From: Parelaphostrongylus tenuis
Taxonomy: Eukaryota; Nematoda; Chromadorea; Rhabditida; Metastrongylidae
Assembly: GCA_019055375.1 (NCBI GenBank)
Contig: JAHQIW010007254.1
Location: 1-64,000, forward strand
Length of the DNA: 64,000 nt
Reading direction: 5' to 3'
A program made the translations under genes and the position numbers. Below the pieces are notes generated by a model that was not told where the DNA came from, made no database searches, and saw only the letters and a program-made list of their open reading frames with translations. Numbering within the stretch: the stretch's first letter is position 1; every line of letters begins with the position of its first letter. Positions 24,601 through 37,200 of this stretch are shown here, piece by piece.

Positions 24601-24889
24601 TATTTCTTTTGTTTCTGACGATGATTAATTTGAGGCTTAGAAAAGACTATTGGATAACTTCAATTTTTCGAAGTATCTAGAAGTAAATATAAATTCGGAC
24701 CCTTATCCACTATACTGGAGCTTTCTCTTCCACCGACCTTCAGTTCCTCAAGCATCTCGACAACTTACTGTGCGCGATTGCTTCGAAGCTAAACAAAGTC
24801 CGAAAGTGGACTTTGCTGAACTGCATTGTCAATAACTCAAAAATTTTATGCAGTCGAAAAAATTAAGCTTTTTCAAAGCGTGTAGACTG

Positions 24890-25385
24890 TAATAGTTTTC
24901 GTTTCGAGTGTTTTCTTGAGACCAAGCTCAAATTTCGATATGCCAGGTAATGATTTTTTGAACCACGCATGTGGTGTGTTACATAGGGCTGACTTATAGA
25001 GCGCGATACACGTGTTTCGACGTTGACAGTCTAATCAGTCGGTTGGTACCCTTTCGTCTTTAGCCAATCCTCTCGGGACACTCAGTCCCCTCTACTAATA
25101 GTAGGCGACGACGAACATTCTACACTGTAAGTTAAATAAAATTATCACTGAACAGACAGTGTTGTACTTTCGATCACTCTTGGCTGGTATCCTTAATATA
25201 TCCCTCGCCCATTCTTAGTCTAGGAAACTGAGCGCCCCGAAGAGACTGGCTAAAGACGAAAGGGTACTGCTCGGCTCATGAGACTGTCAAGGACAAAAAC
25301 ACGTGTATCGGGCTCTATAAGTCAGCCCTATATAACAGACCACATGCATGGCTCAAAAGCAATTATCTGGCATATTGTAATAATT
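24890..25385. repeat. inverted pair of ~300-bp hammerhead-bearing repeats
   Basis: The left arm (minus orientation, about 24895-25105) and right arm (plus orientation, about 25215-25385) are inverted copies sharing TTTAGCCAATCCTCTCGGG, CCTTTCGTC, ACACGTGTATCG and CCACGCATGTGGT-type blocks. The left arm carries a hammerhead-like motif at 25003-25042 (minus). In order it has CCGA, CTGATTA, GAC, a 7-nt loop, GTC, GAAAC, ACGT, GTA, then TCG. The right arm carries a more decayed copy at 25271-25311 (CTCATGA core). See the findings for helix assignments. Confidence 0.75.
25003..25042 (-). ncRNA. hammerhead-ribozyme-like motif (core mutated)
   Basis: Stem I pairs CGA with TCG across the cleavage site. 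The conserved core reads CTGATTA (consensus CUGANGA, with G8 changed to U). Stem II is GAC with GTC, the second core is GAAA, and stem III is AC with GU around an ACGU loop. The cleavage triplet is GUA. Because G8 acts in catalysis in known hammerheads, this copy is probably inactive. The assignment rests on pattern and pairing only. Confidence 0.6.
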
Positions 25386-25544
25386 TTATTTCAACTAATG
25401 AGTTCTGTCAAGCTAAAATATGCTACCTTAGATATACAGGTTGAAATCCATTACGTCTCATGCGCACGTTCACAGTTACGAAAGAAGGATACTGATTAGG
25501 GATAAATCATGAGGCCTATCTTTCAAAAATGGAGATGCAAGCAC

Positions 25545-25715
25545 CCACACACACACACCCAGTCACACATTCACACACACACACACACACACATAACACA
25601 CACACAACACACATGCACACAGAAGCACACACCTATCAATAAATATATGCTCATATACATGCGTATATGTATACATATACATATATATATGTATATATAT
25701 ATATATACATTTATG
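25545..25715. repeat. (CA)n followed by CATA/TA tract
   Basis: ACACACAC runs at 25546-25620, followed by ATATGTATA-type low-complexity sequence. Open frames across it are artefacts. Confidence 0.93.
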
Positions 25716-26154
25716 CATGTATACATGAATGTGTACATACATTTGTAGTCCCTTCTAACCAATTCAAAATTCTGCTATCTCAGTATTGTGTGATTAGCGA
25801 TTGCCTTATCACTGGTACAGTTTGCTTTTGAACAAGTGATTAGTTGTTTCATAATGTCATTTTTTGTCCTTGACAAAAGAGGAATATGCATTGTTTGAAT
25901 TGTGCTAGATTAGAAATCATAATGTCACTTCAACTAAGATTATCTTCTTTGAAAGTACTCATCTATCAATCATCCATCACTGACCTGAGTAACATTATGC
26001 TCTTTCCAAACCAGTATCGCTATGAATGAAGAGCTTTCTCGTGGTGCGTCGTGTATCATGCTGCCTTTTGCACTATAACGTGAGCCTCTATATCCCCGTA
26101 ATGTTTCGTTATTTGCAAGTCTGTGTTGCACATTTGTATAACGTATTAAGTAGT

Positions 26155-26260
26155 GGGAGTGGTGTGGCGTAGTGGTTAGTGATTCAATGTATCAATGACC
26201 GTTGATGACGTTTGATGAAGTCGAATGCATGGCGCATCTCCCAGGAATTGATGAACGCAG
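26155..26260 (+). repeat. tRNA-derived sequence
   Basis: A clear A-box-like block (GGTGTGGCGTAGTGGTTAGTG) is present, but the expected B box downstream is degenerate. Confidence 0.4.
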
Positions 26261-26355
26261 AGAACTTTGTCGTTAAGTTCGTAATTTACATCTTGACGAT
26301 ATTGTAAACTGTCAGTATGTCTTAATTGATCAATTTGTGCTCTATCATTCCCTGC

Positions 26356-26660
26356 AGCTATAGGATACTGAATGTTGCAGAGTGATGTGCAAAACTTTAA
26401 ACGTCGAGCGGGACTCGAACCCGCATTTAATCTTTACCACAGGCTTGCCAGGTCAGAACGTTGCGGGTTGGTTTCTTACAGGTCGATGCGTTGTGTCGCA
26501 GAAAGAGGGATGTCAAAATAAGAGCGGCGGTAGTGCAATGTTAAGCACGTTCGCACGAAAGGGGTGAGATGCATTTTCGAATTCCGTCTAATGTTCAAAA
26601 CTTTGCGTATCACTCGGTAATATAGGGTTTAGATTTGTTACATCATACCACCGCTAGAAA
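26356..26660. repeat. tRNA-bearing inverted-repeat element
   Basis: An inverted B-box block on the left (GGGACTCGAACCCGC, 26411-26425) faces a plus-oriented tRNA-like body on the right (A box GGCGGTAGTGCAATGTTAAGC; B-box-like TTTTCGAATTCCG). The right end is ACATCATACCACCGC, the same terminus as the elements at 7.5-8.1 kb. The left terminus is decayed. Confidence 0.6.
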
Positions 26661-26664
26661 CGAT

Positions 26665-28365
26665 TAATAAAAATGAATTTAGTCAATATAGATATTCGTG
26701 CCTATCATATCAGTTCTTACGTCAAATAGTTACGATCATAATTATGATGAACAAAATTGAAACATACCAAAAAATATACACCTTACGTTCACTATTCCCC
26801 GTATGTATTGGTGTAGCTTTGTTCCGAGCATATGCGATGCCCTCATCCTCTGCTACCTTCTGTAGCATTCAATGCAGTGTGTAGATTCTTTTGGGCCGGA
26901 GGAGATCCCTTCAAGTACTCGTGTAATTGTCGGCAGAGAAGTGGTGTCTTCCGTTAAGTAGCTGAGATACACCTGCTTCTTTTGCTCGGTGAGATGGACT
27001 CTTCGCACGTGGTCTTTGTAAAGTCACCAAGCAATCATCAACCATGCATGTGTGACCCAGTGAAAGAAACAGGCGCATCAGCCTAAGGCATGAACTTAAA
27101 TGCTGCAAAGCAAAAGCGCAATACACTCGCCCTCTACTCTTCATAGTAAATGAGCAATAGGTATCCATCTGGTTGATGCAAATCATGTACCCCTTTCCCT
27201 GGTTATAATACATTTTCGCAGTGAATTACTACACCTTTGGAATAGTATCTATAATAAATACCAATCCTTTCTCAATGCCCTTAATCCTAACCAGGTAACA
27301 ACTGCGTCATAAAACATACATTTTCGATAGTATACATCCCACAGAGTGTGAATTTTTAGCATTTCTTGTAGCAATTGTGGAATCACCTCATGTTGTGGAC
27401 TTATTGAGTAATCACCTCAACACATTTTTGAGACGTGAGCCTTTGCTTGTTTAGGGGAAAACAGATGTGTGCACCTAAACTGTGAGCAAAACTTGGTGTG
27501 TTAAATCAACGATGACACAGAAAATCTGATCTACTCACTAATCCACTTAAGTAGATTGTCTCTTTTAGCTTAGAGTTTTCTCTCAATCGATTGATATCCG
27601 TCCATCAATTAATCTTCGCATGCAATGACTTAAATACTTTGAAATAAACTATCGTAGAAATAAATCATGTTGAAGAACAGTTACTTATTCTGGTATTAGT
27701 GGAAGTGATACTTATCGCAGACAGATGAAGGTTCAGGAGGTTTCTGATGTAGTAATGGACGGCAGAAACCGGCTCCTGATGGTTTCATCGAAGTCAGTTG
27801 GGGGTGTAGAGACTGGACGAGGCACAGAATATTACAGCGAAGACATTTAGAAAAAAAGAACTAAGCAGAGCAGGCAAAATTAGTGCCCATCCTGTGATGA
27901 AAGTTGCCACGATAAATCACGCACAATGCACACAAAAACTGGACAATATGAATATCAAAATCCTTGAGACAGCAGAGCAAAAGCTGCTCTGTATAGTCTG
28001 TGAGCATGTTCAAAGCCTTCTCGAATTGGTACGTCAGAGTCGTACATGCATTTCGGCGGTATCGCCCACTTCACCAGTGACCCACGCCTCATAATAAACC
28101 CTGCTTTATAGCAAGGATGAGGAGATGTTTTTTATGGTAAAAGCACCTGTTCTTAATTATATTCAGTTCAAACTCCTAAAGCAATATCGAAAAATGTTGG
28201 GAGACATTGATGGGTTGATATCACGTACAGTGAGCAATATCAATTTTGGGAACAATTTAGTGTTCTCAAATTCTTAATCGCTATGCTAATTTTTGGATAG
28301 TATACGAAATCAATGAGCAATAAAACTAGAAGATTTTGTCTGTTAAGCTCACGTGCTGCGCACGT
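26665..28365. other. no gene recognised
   Basis: The minus-strand frame 26911-27213 (100 residues) is the longest, but has no recognisable motif. Nothing else stands out. Confidence 0.35.
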
Positions 28366-28369
28366 GTCT

Positions 28370-28990
28370 TGGCCTTGCATAGCTTCGTTAGCAGCACAGT
28401 GCCTTTCGTCTGAGCCAATCCCCTCGGGGAAACCCAATCTCCTTACACAGAGTAGACGCAGACCTACGATTTACATGCTCCATTAGGTGAGAATATCACT
28501 GAATATACACTGTTTGTACACTCTATTGGTGGTGCTTCCGGTCAAGGAAAAGCGCTGTCTTAGTGACGGGGCTGTGTAAGGCCGAAACACGTCTATAGCA
28601 CTCTATAAGTGCCTATAGCAGACCACAGGCATGACTCAGAAATAACTTTGAGGCATCTTGAATTTTGAGGATGGTATAAAGAAACACTCGAAACGAAGGG
28701 TATAATATATTTAGCGATACCAGCATGAGCAATCGAGTATACAACACTGCCCCTTCAGTGATACTTTCACTTCATGGAGTGTGTGCTTAGTACGCCTGCG
28801 TCTCTATTTAAGGGCGTTGGGTTTCTCTCGAGAGGATTGGCTAGGACGAAAAGCAATGTGTTGCTGGCGAGGCTGTGCAAGGTCGAAACACGTCTATAGC
28901 ACCATCTAAGTATCCATTATAGACCAAATGAATGGCTCAGAAATAACTATAAAGCATATTGAAATATGAGTGTGGTTTAAAGAAACACTT
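28370..28990 (+). repeat. tandem ~300-bp repeats with hammerhead-like motifs
   Basis: Two plus-strand GAAACACGTC cores are 301 bp apart (28584 and 28885), each preceded by a stem II (GGC...GCC and GGC...GTC). Each is followed by CTATAGCAC and the family body (AGACCACAGGCATGACTCAG; GAAACACTCGAAACG). The first cores are drifted (GTGACGG at about 28563; CTGGCGA at 28864-28870). The left end, 28385-28440, carries an inverted fragment of the same family (CCTTTCGTCTGAGCCAATCC). Confidence 0.7.
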
Positions 28991-29304
28991 GAAACGGAAT
29001 GTATGATAGATTCATATTGTAATATGCGCAGTGTTGCGTACTTGATTAACAACAACAGTGACATTACGCAGTAATAAGTCATTTCTCTTCACACTTAAGA
29101 ACTATATACCCACAAAAATATGCGAGGGTGTATAGAAAAATACAGAGCATCAAAAAAAAAAGAGAGAAACCTGAAAATTTTTCCAAAGTGTAGAAAGAAA
29201 TCTTATTTAGATAACGGAAATTGCGCGCTGCTTCCGAATGGCATTGAATGCAGCTATTTCAACGGTCGTCTTCAATACCTTTATTTTGAGTGCTTTGTTT
29301 AGAC

Positions 29305-29400
29305 CACGCTCAAATTTCAATGGACGAAACACGTGTATCGGGCTGTACAAGAGCCCGTACCAGACCTACATGACAAGTTGGCTCAAATAATAATGAAAGG
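29305..29400 (+). repeat. truncated copy of the ~300-bp hammerhead repeat
   Basis: A unit fragment in which GTTTAGACCACGCTCAAATT (the inverted end of the family) is joined directly to GGACGAAACACGTGTATCGG. Stem II and the first core are missing, so this is a rearranged remnant. Confidence 0.55.
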
Positions 29401-29409
29401 GTCGTCTTC

Positions 29410-30780
29410 AATGTTGATGAATTTTTTCAAAAAAAAAAAAGAAAAGGAAATTTGCTCGGAAACATTATTGGCGGGATAAGTAGAGTTTTTCAATATCTTA
29501 TTTGACTAATCTTGAACGAGGAAGAGAACCGCGATTTAAAGGAGAGTATGCGTCGCATAGATGTTATTGCGATCAGTATGGGAAACCATGCCAGCATCAG
29601 ATCTTTTCCTTAATCATGTTGAAGGAATGAGCATTTTGTTTTTCCATGCATTTTAACATGCAGTACTTGAAGTTTTACTTAGGACTTGAGGTTGCAGAAA
29701 ATTATGAACAATCTGTACAATTTACTACTTGAGTTGAACGCTCCCGTTTTGACTGCATTTGTTTACTTGACGAAATGATTAACTTTCGTAATCGTGCATA
29801 CCCATCCATAATTTCCGCCTGGCCAATTTTGCTACTTTGACAAGCGTTTCCTTGGATTCGTGAGACTGCGTTTCATCGCTTACGTACGTTAGTTAGAGAT
29901 CTTGCAGTTAGATAAAGTTAGTCAACTTGCCAGTGGGTTCTTTTGAACTGGGCTTTTGCTTTCAGATTTGCAACTCCCTTTTGTAGAGTGACTGGTTTAG
30001 AGATAAATCTCTCTCTTGAATTATCGCAGTTTGAGTATTATAAATTTTTCTTGTCATGGTATGGCAATAAACCACAGGCGAAGTCGAACAAACTCTGTCT
30101 TTGTCACGTGATCCTTTAGAATTCTTCAATTCATCGACATCCTCTAGAATTAAAGTTATCAATGCGTATCAGACCGTGCACAGTTTCGAGCTCAACTAAG
30201 GAGGGAGAGTAGTTTCCGATTATCGAAAAGGTTTTTTTTTGAAGGAGCTTATTTTGCTAGACAAAAAACTTTTCACCAAAATATTGGTAAGTACTAAGAC
30301 AGGGTTGAGTTTCACACTCGTTTTGTTTTGGCCTATTTCGTGCTGGACTGAAGTCTTCGTTTAGATTATAAAATTATAGCGCAAATCTCAAAAACTCCAG
30401 CACTATGCCTATTTCCTGAAAAACCTTCAACTGTGCAGCAGCCAGGGAAGATAAAATTAAGTCTTATACACATCGCGCATTACTTGTCGGCTTACTCATT
30501 GACAGCTCCATTGAAGCAAGAGCAAGACGATTTACTAGGTCTACTTACGAACTGCTTGAGAGCAAAATTGATTGTAATTCAAAGACATCCATGAGGGAGA
30601 CTCAGCTTCTAAGTGAAAAGAAATGTACACGCAAAAACGAAATTTTTAGCTGATAACGGATGCAAGGCAAAGAACCAAATGGAAGGAGTATTGAAGCCCG
30701 CACATGTGAGCTCAAAAGAATAACGGATGAAAGCTCTTGCCATTGATCAGTCCCTAAGAGATGTACCATGCACTCGTCTT
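29410..30780. other. no gene recognised
   Basis: AT-rich intergenic sequence upstream of the glycosylasparaginase gene. A promoter cannot be pinpointed. Confidence 0.4.
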
Positions 30781-30784
30781 TATC

Positions 30785-30955
30785 TAGTACTAATGTTTGA
30801 ATGCATACCTGGCCTTTACAATCACTCATGATGGCCTACCGATGCATCAAGCCAGTGCTGCTATCCTTCCAAACAAGTCTGGTATCAAAATACCAATTCT
30901 GGAGGGGTGAAAGGTTTGCTGAGCCTTAGTGATCGAACCAACGGTTGGGAATAAA
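30785..30955 (-). repeat. SINE fragment, family with 21.8 and 50.0 kb
   Basis: It shares GATGGCCTACCGATG, CAGTGCTGCTATCC, CAAACAAGTCTGGTA and GGTGAAAGGTTTG with the copies at 21745-21965 and 49955-50165. It is cut before the tRNA-like head. Confidence 0.6.
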
Positions 30956-31280
30956 AATCCCAAAAAATTATTATTACGAAGATAGTCACATATTCACGGG
31001 TCGAATATTTTTATGTGTACTGGAACACATATGAGGCATTCAATGTGGACTGTTAAAAATGAGCAATTAAATCTTAGAAATAGTTGATTGGAATTTGAAA
31101 AAAAGCATAACGCCTTAGCGTTGATATTCGTTTGAGTGTTGATCGTGCAGATTTTTTTTTATTTCATCGAATAGAGCCCGAAACAAAGTATTACAACCAA
31201 CATCGATTGATCAGACGGCTGTTTTAAGGTTACTCAAACGTTCCTGACGTAAGGAGTGCGACCTCCTGCCTCTAACCTCA

Positions 31281-34200
31281 ATGAGTCACAACATCGTGAT
31301 AGTCATTCTGGAACTTTATTTATCTGCTTATTGTTATGGCAGCACACCTATAATCGTTAGTACGTGGGGATCTAAGGACTTCCAACAAGCGAATCAAAAT
31401 GGTTAGTGCTTTCTTCAGTTAAATAGACTTTTATAAAATCATTTCGTCTAAATCCTTGTTTTCTTTTGATAAAGCATTTATAAGCCAATTTTCCGGATTA
31501 GAAATCACGAAGCATTCAGTATAATGGTACCTTTCTATGACATTTTGCACCCACTGTTCATGCATGTGTGTGCAAATAGAAGAAATTTGTATTAATTTAC
31601 TACAATCCAGCTGTAAATGCGCTGATTGGTGGTCGACTTTATGCGTTAGTCGAGGGGCTGTCGACTTGTGAACGACTTCAGTGCGATTCAACAGTGGGAT
31701 ATGGTGGCTCACCTGATGAAACCGGTGAAACTACACTAGACGCCATGGTTATGGATGGGTACGTCACTTTTCGTTTACTTAGCTTATGATAGAATTTCAT
31801 ACTTTCTAGCTATCTATTCTCGATATATGCAGAAGCAATAGAAATAGCCATAGGGGGAAGTTCGCAATAAGATTATGCTCAACTTGATCAACTTGCTACT
31901 ATTTTATTAGATTGGAGAGGAATTTTCCATCGTTCAGATGGGAATGTCGTTTTTTCCGTATGAATCGTGTGTGATTTTCATATCATTTAGAAGGTCTACC
32001 TCTAGCGCATCTATTGATATATAATTTGCCTATATCTGCTACAGAATGGAATTGTCCAGGGAACAAAAACATGTGTTGAGGCTTTACCAGTACAAATTTG
32101 GTTCAAATTCATCCATACCGCGTCAAAAGCGAATTGGCAAAAAGGTATGACTTGCGTTTGGTGGAATTTTGAAGAGATTTTGCATTTTGAATTTCTTCCG
32201 AATGGCAAATCCATCAATGCCGATCTTTACAGCGAGCAGTTGGACCGAGTCTACGACAAGTTAGCCAAGAGGTATACAGAACTCGTTCGTCGAAAGCGCG
32301 CTTTGTTTCAGCAAGACAACGCAAAACACACGCAGCCAAAAAAGAATAGGACAAAGTTGGAGGAATTGTACGGAGTTGAGATTCTACCGTATTCACCCTA
32401 TAGTCCGGCCGTTGCTCTATCTGATTACGGCCTATTTCGATCAATGCAGCACTTTTTGTAAGGTCGCCGATTCAAACTTTTCGATGAAGTTGAAGAAGCA
32501 TGTCACGAGTTCTTTGATTCAAAGCCGAAGGAGTGGTACTTCGATCAGATCCGAATTGTGGCAGACTGATGCCAAAAAGTGGAAAATAATGATGGCCTGT
32601 ACTATGAAGAATAGTTGTTGCTGTTTGTTGTCTGACTATATGCACAAACTTAGGATGTTTTATCAAATGATGGAAACTTCCTTCCAGCCTAGTAAAAAGT
32701 TCACTACTTCTCTTATGTTTTTCGTTCAAACATATCTGTCTCTTATAAGTGATTGTGCTCACCTGCACTTTGAAAAATGCAGCAAAGTTCCTCTAAAGTA
32801 TAGTGATTCGGAGCTATCTATCATTCAGCTCTTCTTTCTTCTCAGATTCTTTCTGTTTTCTTTCTGGAAAGATCGTTTCCCTGTAGTGCAGCTGGGAGAA
32901 TAAGTTGAATTCATATAAGTGGGGAAGTGTTGAATGACCAATTCACAAGCCGCTGGGTGAGGCGGCAGAATGGGCTGACGCGATGATCGATCGATTTTCG
33001 ACAGGTCTATTGAAAGTGCGACCTCTGTTGCTTAACTTGGGATTGTTATTCCACTTTAAGAGAAGAACTCCATGTAAAACATATGACTTTGCTAATAAAA
33101 AACTTTGAATTCTTTTTTTTGCTATGAACACTGATATAACAACCATCACTGTGATCTCTTTGAAGGAGTTTAGGAGGCCAGAACGTCCCAACTACTTCCA
33201 AGAGTAACTCGAAGAAATTCAGAAACTACCATATTTTCTCTACACGTTCATGTGTTCAAAAATCGCTCGATCCCCACCTTCAACCCACCTTACCGTCTGA
33301 AGGATGCTACTCTGAATTTCAAGGTCATGCCACGAAAGAGGTCATTGCAAGAACGCTATTCCTGCAAAGTTGTTTTGAAAGCCTATATCGGAGATGAATT
33401 ATAAAAGTCGCTAAGGATATCTAAAAGCTGTGGTCAATGAAGTTAAAGAGACACAAAATACAGAGCGCTGTTGTTTATACGACAATGAAAGAACATTGTT
33501 TCAAGCGTCGGCATTCGAGTAGGAGCTGTAGCAAATCTTCATCGGATTAAGGACGCAGCACGCCTGGCTTGGGCTGTCATGAATTACACCAAGCACACAT
33601 TGCTCGTTGGCGAAGCAGGTAAATAATACCTATGGTTGGGAAGAAAGTTTTGGGACACTTTAATAAGCATGAGATAATTACCATGCATCATATTATGGGA
33701 ATGTTACAGCTTTTTTTGTGGGATTTTCCCCTTAAGGGCTTAGATATTGTTCGTCCTTATTAACACTTTGTTACAAGCTTCCGCCATGTCCAACGATATA
33801 ATAGACGCTCGCGCTTTATTGCGTCATTATTGGAGAAGAGGTTTTTCACAGCGACCTGCAGTCGATGAAATCAACGAAGTTGAAGGCAAAGGCATAACAA
33901 GCAAATCTGCTGCTGGGCGCTGGTTCGCTGGTTTCAATGCTTTGATGTCGGATATCTTTACCTCAAAGACAAGTCTCGTTTGCGACATCCGATTTAAATC
34001 GTTCGATGAAGTTGAAGAAGCGTATCAAGACTTCTCTGGTTCGAAGCTGATGGAATGATACATCAAACAGATCCGAAACGTGGCTGATCGATGGCAGAAA
34101 GTCGTAGAAAACGATGGTTTTTACTTTGAAAAATAGCTACTATTGTTTTTCTTTAGAACATATGCATGAAATTTCAAGTTTTTTTCAAGTGCCTCAAAAC

Positions 34201-37200
34201 TTTCTTTCCAACCTTTATTATTTATTTATTGTTATAATAGTTCAGTATCCATTTTTTGAGTAATTTACCGTAACGAGTGATCCACATTGAAAGTTTGACA
34301 GATTTACAGATGTTTTTCGATTCCATGTGTATTCCCTAGTTTATGTGCAAGCTGTATTTACCTGCTTTCGGCCTGCCACACAGGAACCTTTTTAGGTTCT
34401 TCAGTTCTCACCTCAAAATTTTGCAAATGAGAAGTAAGCTCTGATATCATCACTCAATGTCAAGCAAAACACGTCAAGTACGCAACATACATAGCAGCGT
34501 GGTGAACGGAAAAGTGTAACGGAAAGAGGGGCACCTACAGAAACGGAGAGATTTGTGAAATACATTTATGTGGTATTATGAGGGTATGAGGTCATCACGA
34601 AATGCTGCATATGTGAAGAGCTTAACTGTTAAGAGATTCACAACGACGTGATCTCTGTAATCTTCACACAATGCGAAGGGTAGCTTTCGGGTTCAAATCA
34701 ACATATTTTGGCTCACAGGGGTTTTTTACTAAGTTCATAAAGAATAGATAGAATTTGCAAATGTTTCTGCCAAAAAAGGGTTATTTTTTTTCGCAAAGAA
34801 CTGATTTTGTGGAATCCATGAGAAACAATTTTTTGTTTCGTTGTGAAGGCAGAAAATGAGCAAATAGAGTCTACTTCCTGAATGAAAGAGCAGGAAAGAA
34901 CAATGTAGGTGAATGGCCTGAAGTTATTTCTGGACGAGATAAGAGGAAACGGTAGCTGTGTCGTTGTTGTTGACATGTCAGCTTGTCAAGCGTGGTGGGT
35001 TTAGTCCAATGTGGATGTAAGACTATGATAGTAAACAAACTGCATGCATATATTAGGTAGATGCAAACGTAATGGAAGTTTCGGACCGTGACTTTGATAT
35101 GTCCGTCACGTGACGTGTGGCTGTCGGCTGGCTGATAATAAAGCGCCACGACTTTTGCACCGAGCTAATAACACCGTGTAAGTATTAGGTCTTCATTTGT
35201 CTTGCCATTGAAGCAGTAAACACCTGATTTATTAACCAGAGGTCATTAAAGTAGCTTAGCAGCACTGTTCAAAGTAAGGATCATTCTGAACGCATATCTG
35301 CCATCTTTCAAGCAAGAAATCAGTACCACTCCCATTGAACTCGTCATCCTTGGATTCAAAGAAAGTTGTCGGTTCTCGGTGCAAATCATTGATGTCTCGG
35401 AGCTTCTTCTTGTTTAGTAAGCGAGGAGATGATAGCCAGAAGGTGACAAGTCAGGACTGGACAGCTGATGATCCGGAACTCCCACGCCAGTCCAGTGAAG
35501 TTTCTCTTGGTCAGTTTGGCGATTTGCAGCCTTACGTTGTCTTCAACAGGATGAGCTTACAGTGACGTCGACGTGACACGGCCCGATTGCAGCAGTCTAG
35601 GTGCACACAGTAGCTTTTGGTTGATCGTCTCTTCGACTGGCAGCAAGTGCCAATGAATCGGCCCGATTCGGTTCCAAAAAATGATGGGCATAGCTTTTGG
35701 CTCGAATCGATTTGAACGTAGAAGTTGGAGCTTCTCGCTGGCCTGGTGACAACCATTGACTCGGACGATGATGACTCTTAAGAATTTCGTGGGCGGTGAT
35801 GACCTTGGCCAGAAATGATCGCGAAGATGACAACGGAGCGGATTTGAGCAATGTAATTTTAACTAATTCCAGTTAATAAGTTTGATGTTTATTGCTCTAG
35901 CGGCAAAACATATGAGGAAATCTATTAGCATTATGAAAACTAGGAGAGTGTTGTAGTCTCTTTATATTCATTGTTTGGTAATCGCCTTTTGAAAGGTTAT
36001 CCCTACTGCAATGACTGTTTGTGATGATAGAAGGCCAGTACAGAAACAAACCTAAATAAATAGTAGCCATACTATAGATATTTTTAGCTACCAGATTTGC
36101 TGTTGAAATGGGCTTCAATCAAGAAAACCTCTCTACAACCTTCACTCATGAAATGTACCTAGAATGGCGAAAGAACAAATGCCAGCCGAATTTCTGGATG
36201 GTTAGCACTATATAATCTTCGCAGTTAAAAATCTCATAGAGCCCAATTTCGTTTTTGAAGAATGTGAATCCTGATCCTACCAAGATGTGCGGTCCTTATC
36301 ACCCACAAAATCACACTCATTCGTCATCAAGACACCACATATCACTTGTCGACAGGTGTTGACAGATGTCTTTTTTCGCCTTGTAAATAACTTTCACATA
36401 GCAGTGATTGCATTTATTGCTGTAGGTTTCATCATGATACACTCGGAATGGTTGTGGTAGACAGCGCTGGAAAGGTTTCTGCTGGAACATCCTCAAATGG
36501 AGCGCGCTTCAAGCTAAGTTTTATATCATTTTTGGAATTGAAGGAGAAAAATCTAATGGTTGTGTGTGGACTGCAGAATTAAAAGTGAAAGAATTATTAT
36601 TAACGCAGATGTGTTTCAAATAGCATTTCCATTAGTTGAAGTAGAATTTCAAAATTTGTGGAGAAGTTTTTGAGAAAGGTGGAAACAAAGCCGTTTCATT
36701 TGTCTTTTTCACAGAATCATCCTGAAAACTTTGAATCGGTTCTAATTTACTACGCAGCTTTTTTATTAGCTTCACGATTTTTTCTTCTCCTATCTCTTAC
36801 TATACTAAATTTGCACATCATACTATAGATTGTAGGTATTTGAATTGCTGCATATTAACTAAGTTATGGTTTTTTTCTTTTCATATTGAAATTAATTAGT
36901 TGCGTTCCTCACGACCTTTGTTAGATTTTAGTGACAGGCCTTTCTTGCCTGGGATATTTCCTTGATGTCCATAGTTTTGCTTTTTAACTGTACATATTTC
37001 GCAGTGATTCGAGGGTGATTTGAAATATAACCACAGTCTCTGGTTTGCTTACCCGTAAGGCTGATCTTTCCTTACTGAAATGGATTGCGTCAGCATTCGT
37101 CTGAGTCCCATCAACGCCAAGGAGCTCATCCTCTGTTCTGAGTTTTTGAAATTTCTTGGGCAGAGAGTTTGTATACTGAATAAATAGCAATCTTATCACA

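Noticed and set aside
24233..24628. 131-residue Leu/Arg-rich frame
   Set aside because: It is a translation of degenerate TTAGGC hexamers.
26911..27213. 100-residue minus-strand frame
   Set aside because: No recognised family, no splice context; not enough to call a gene.
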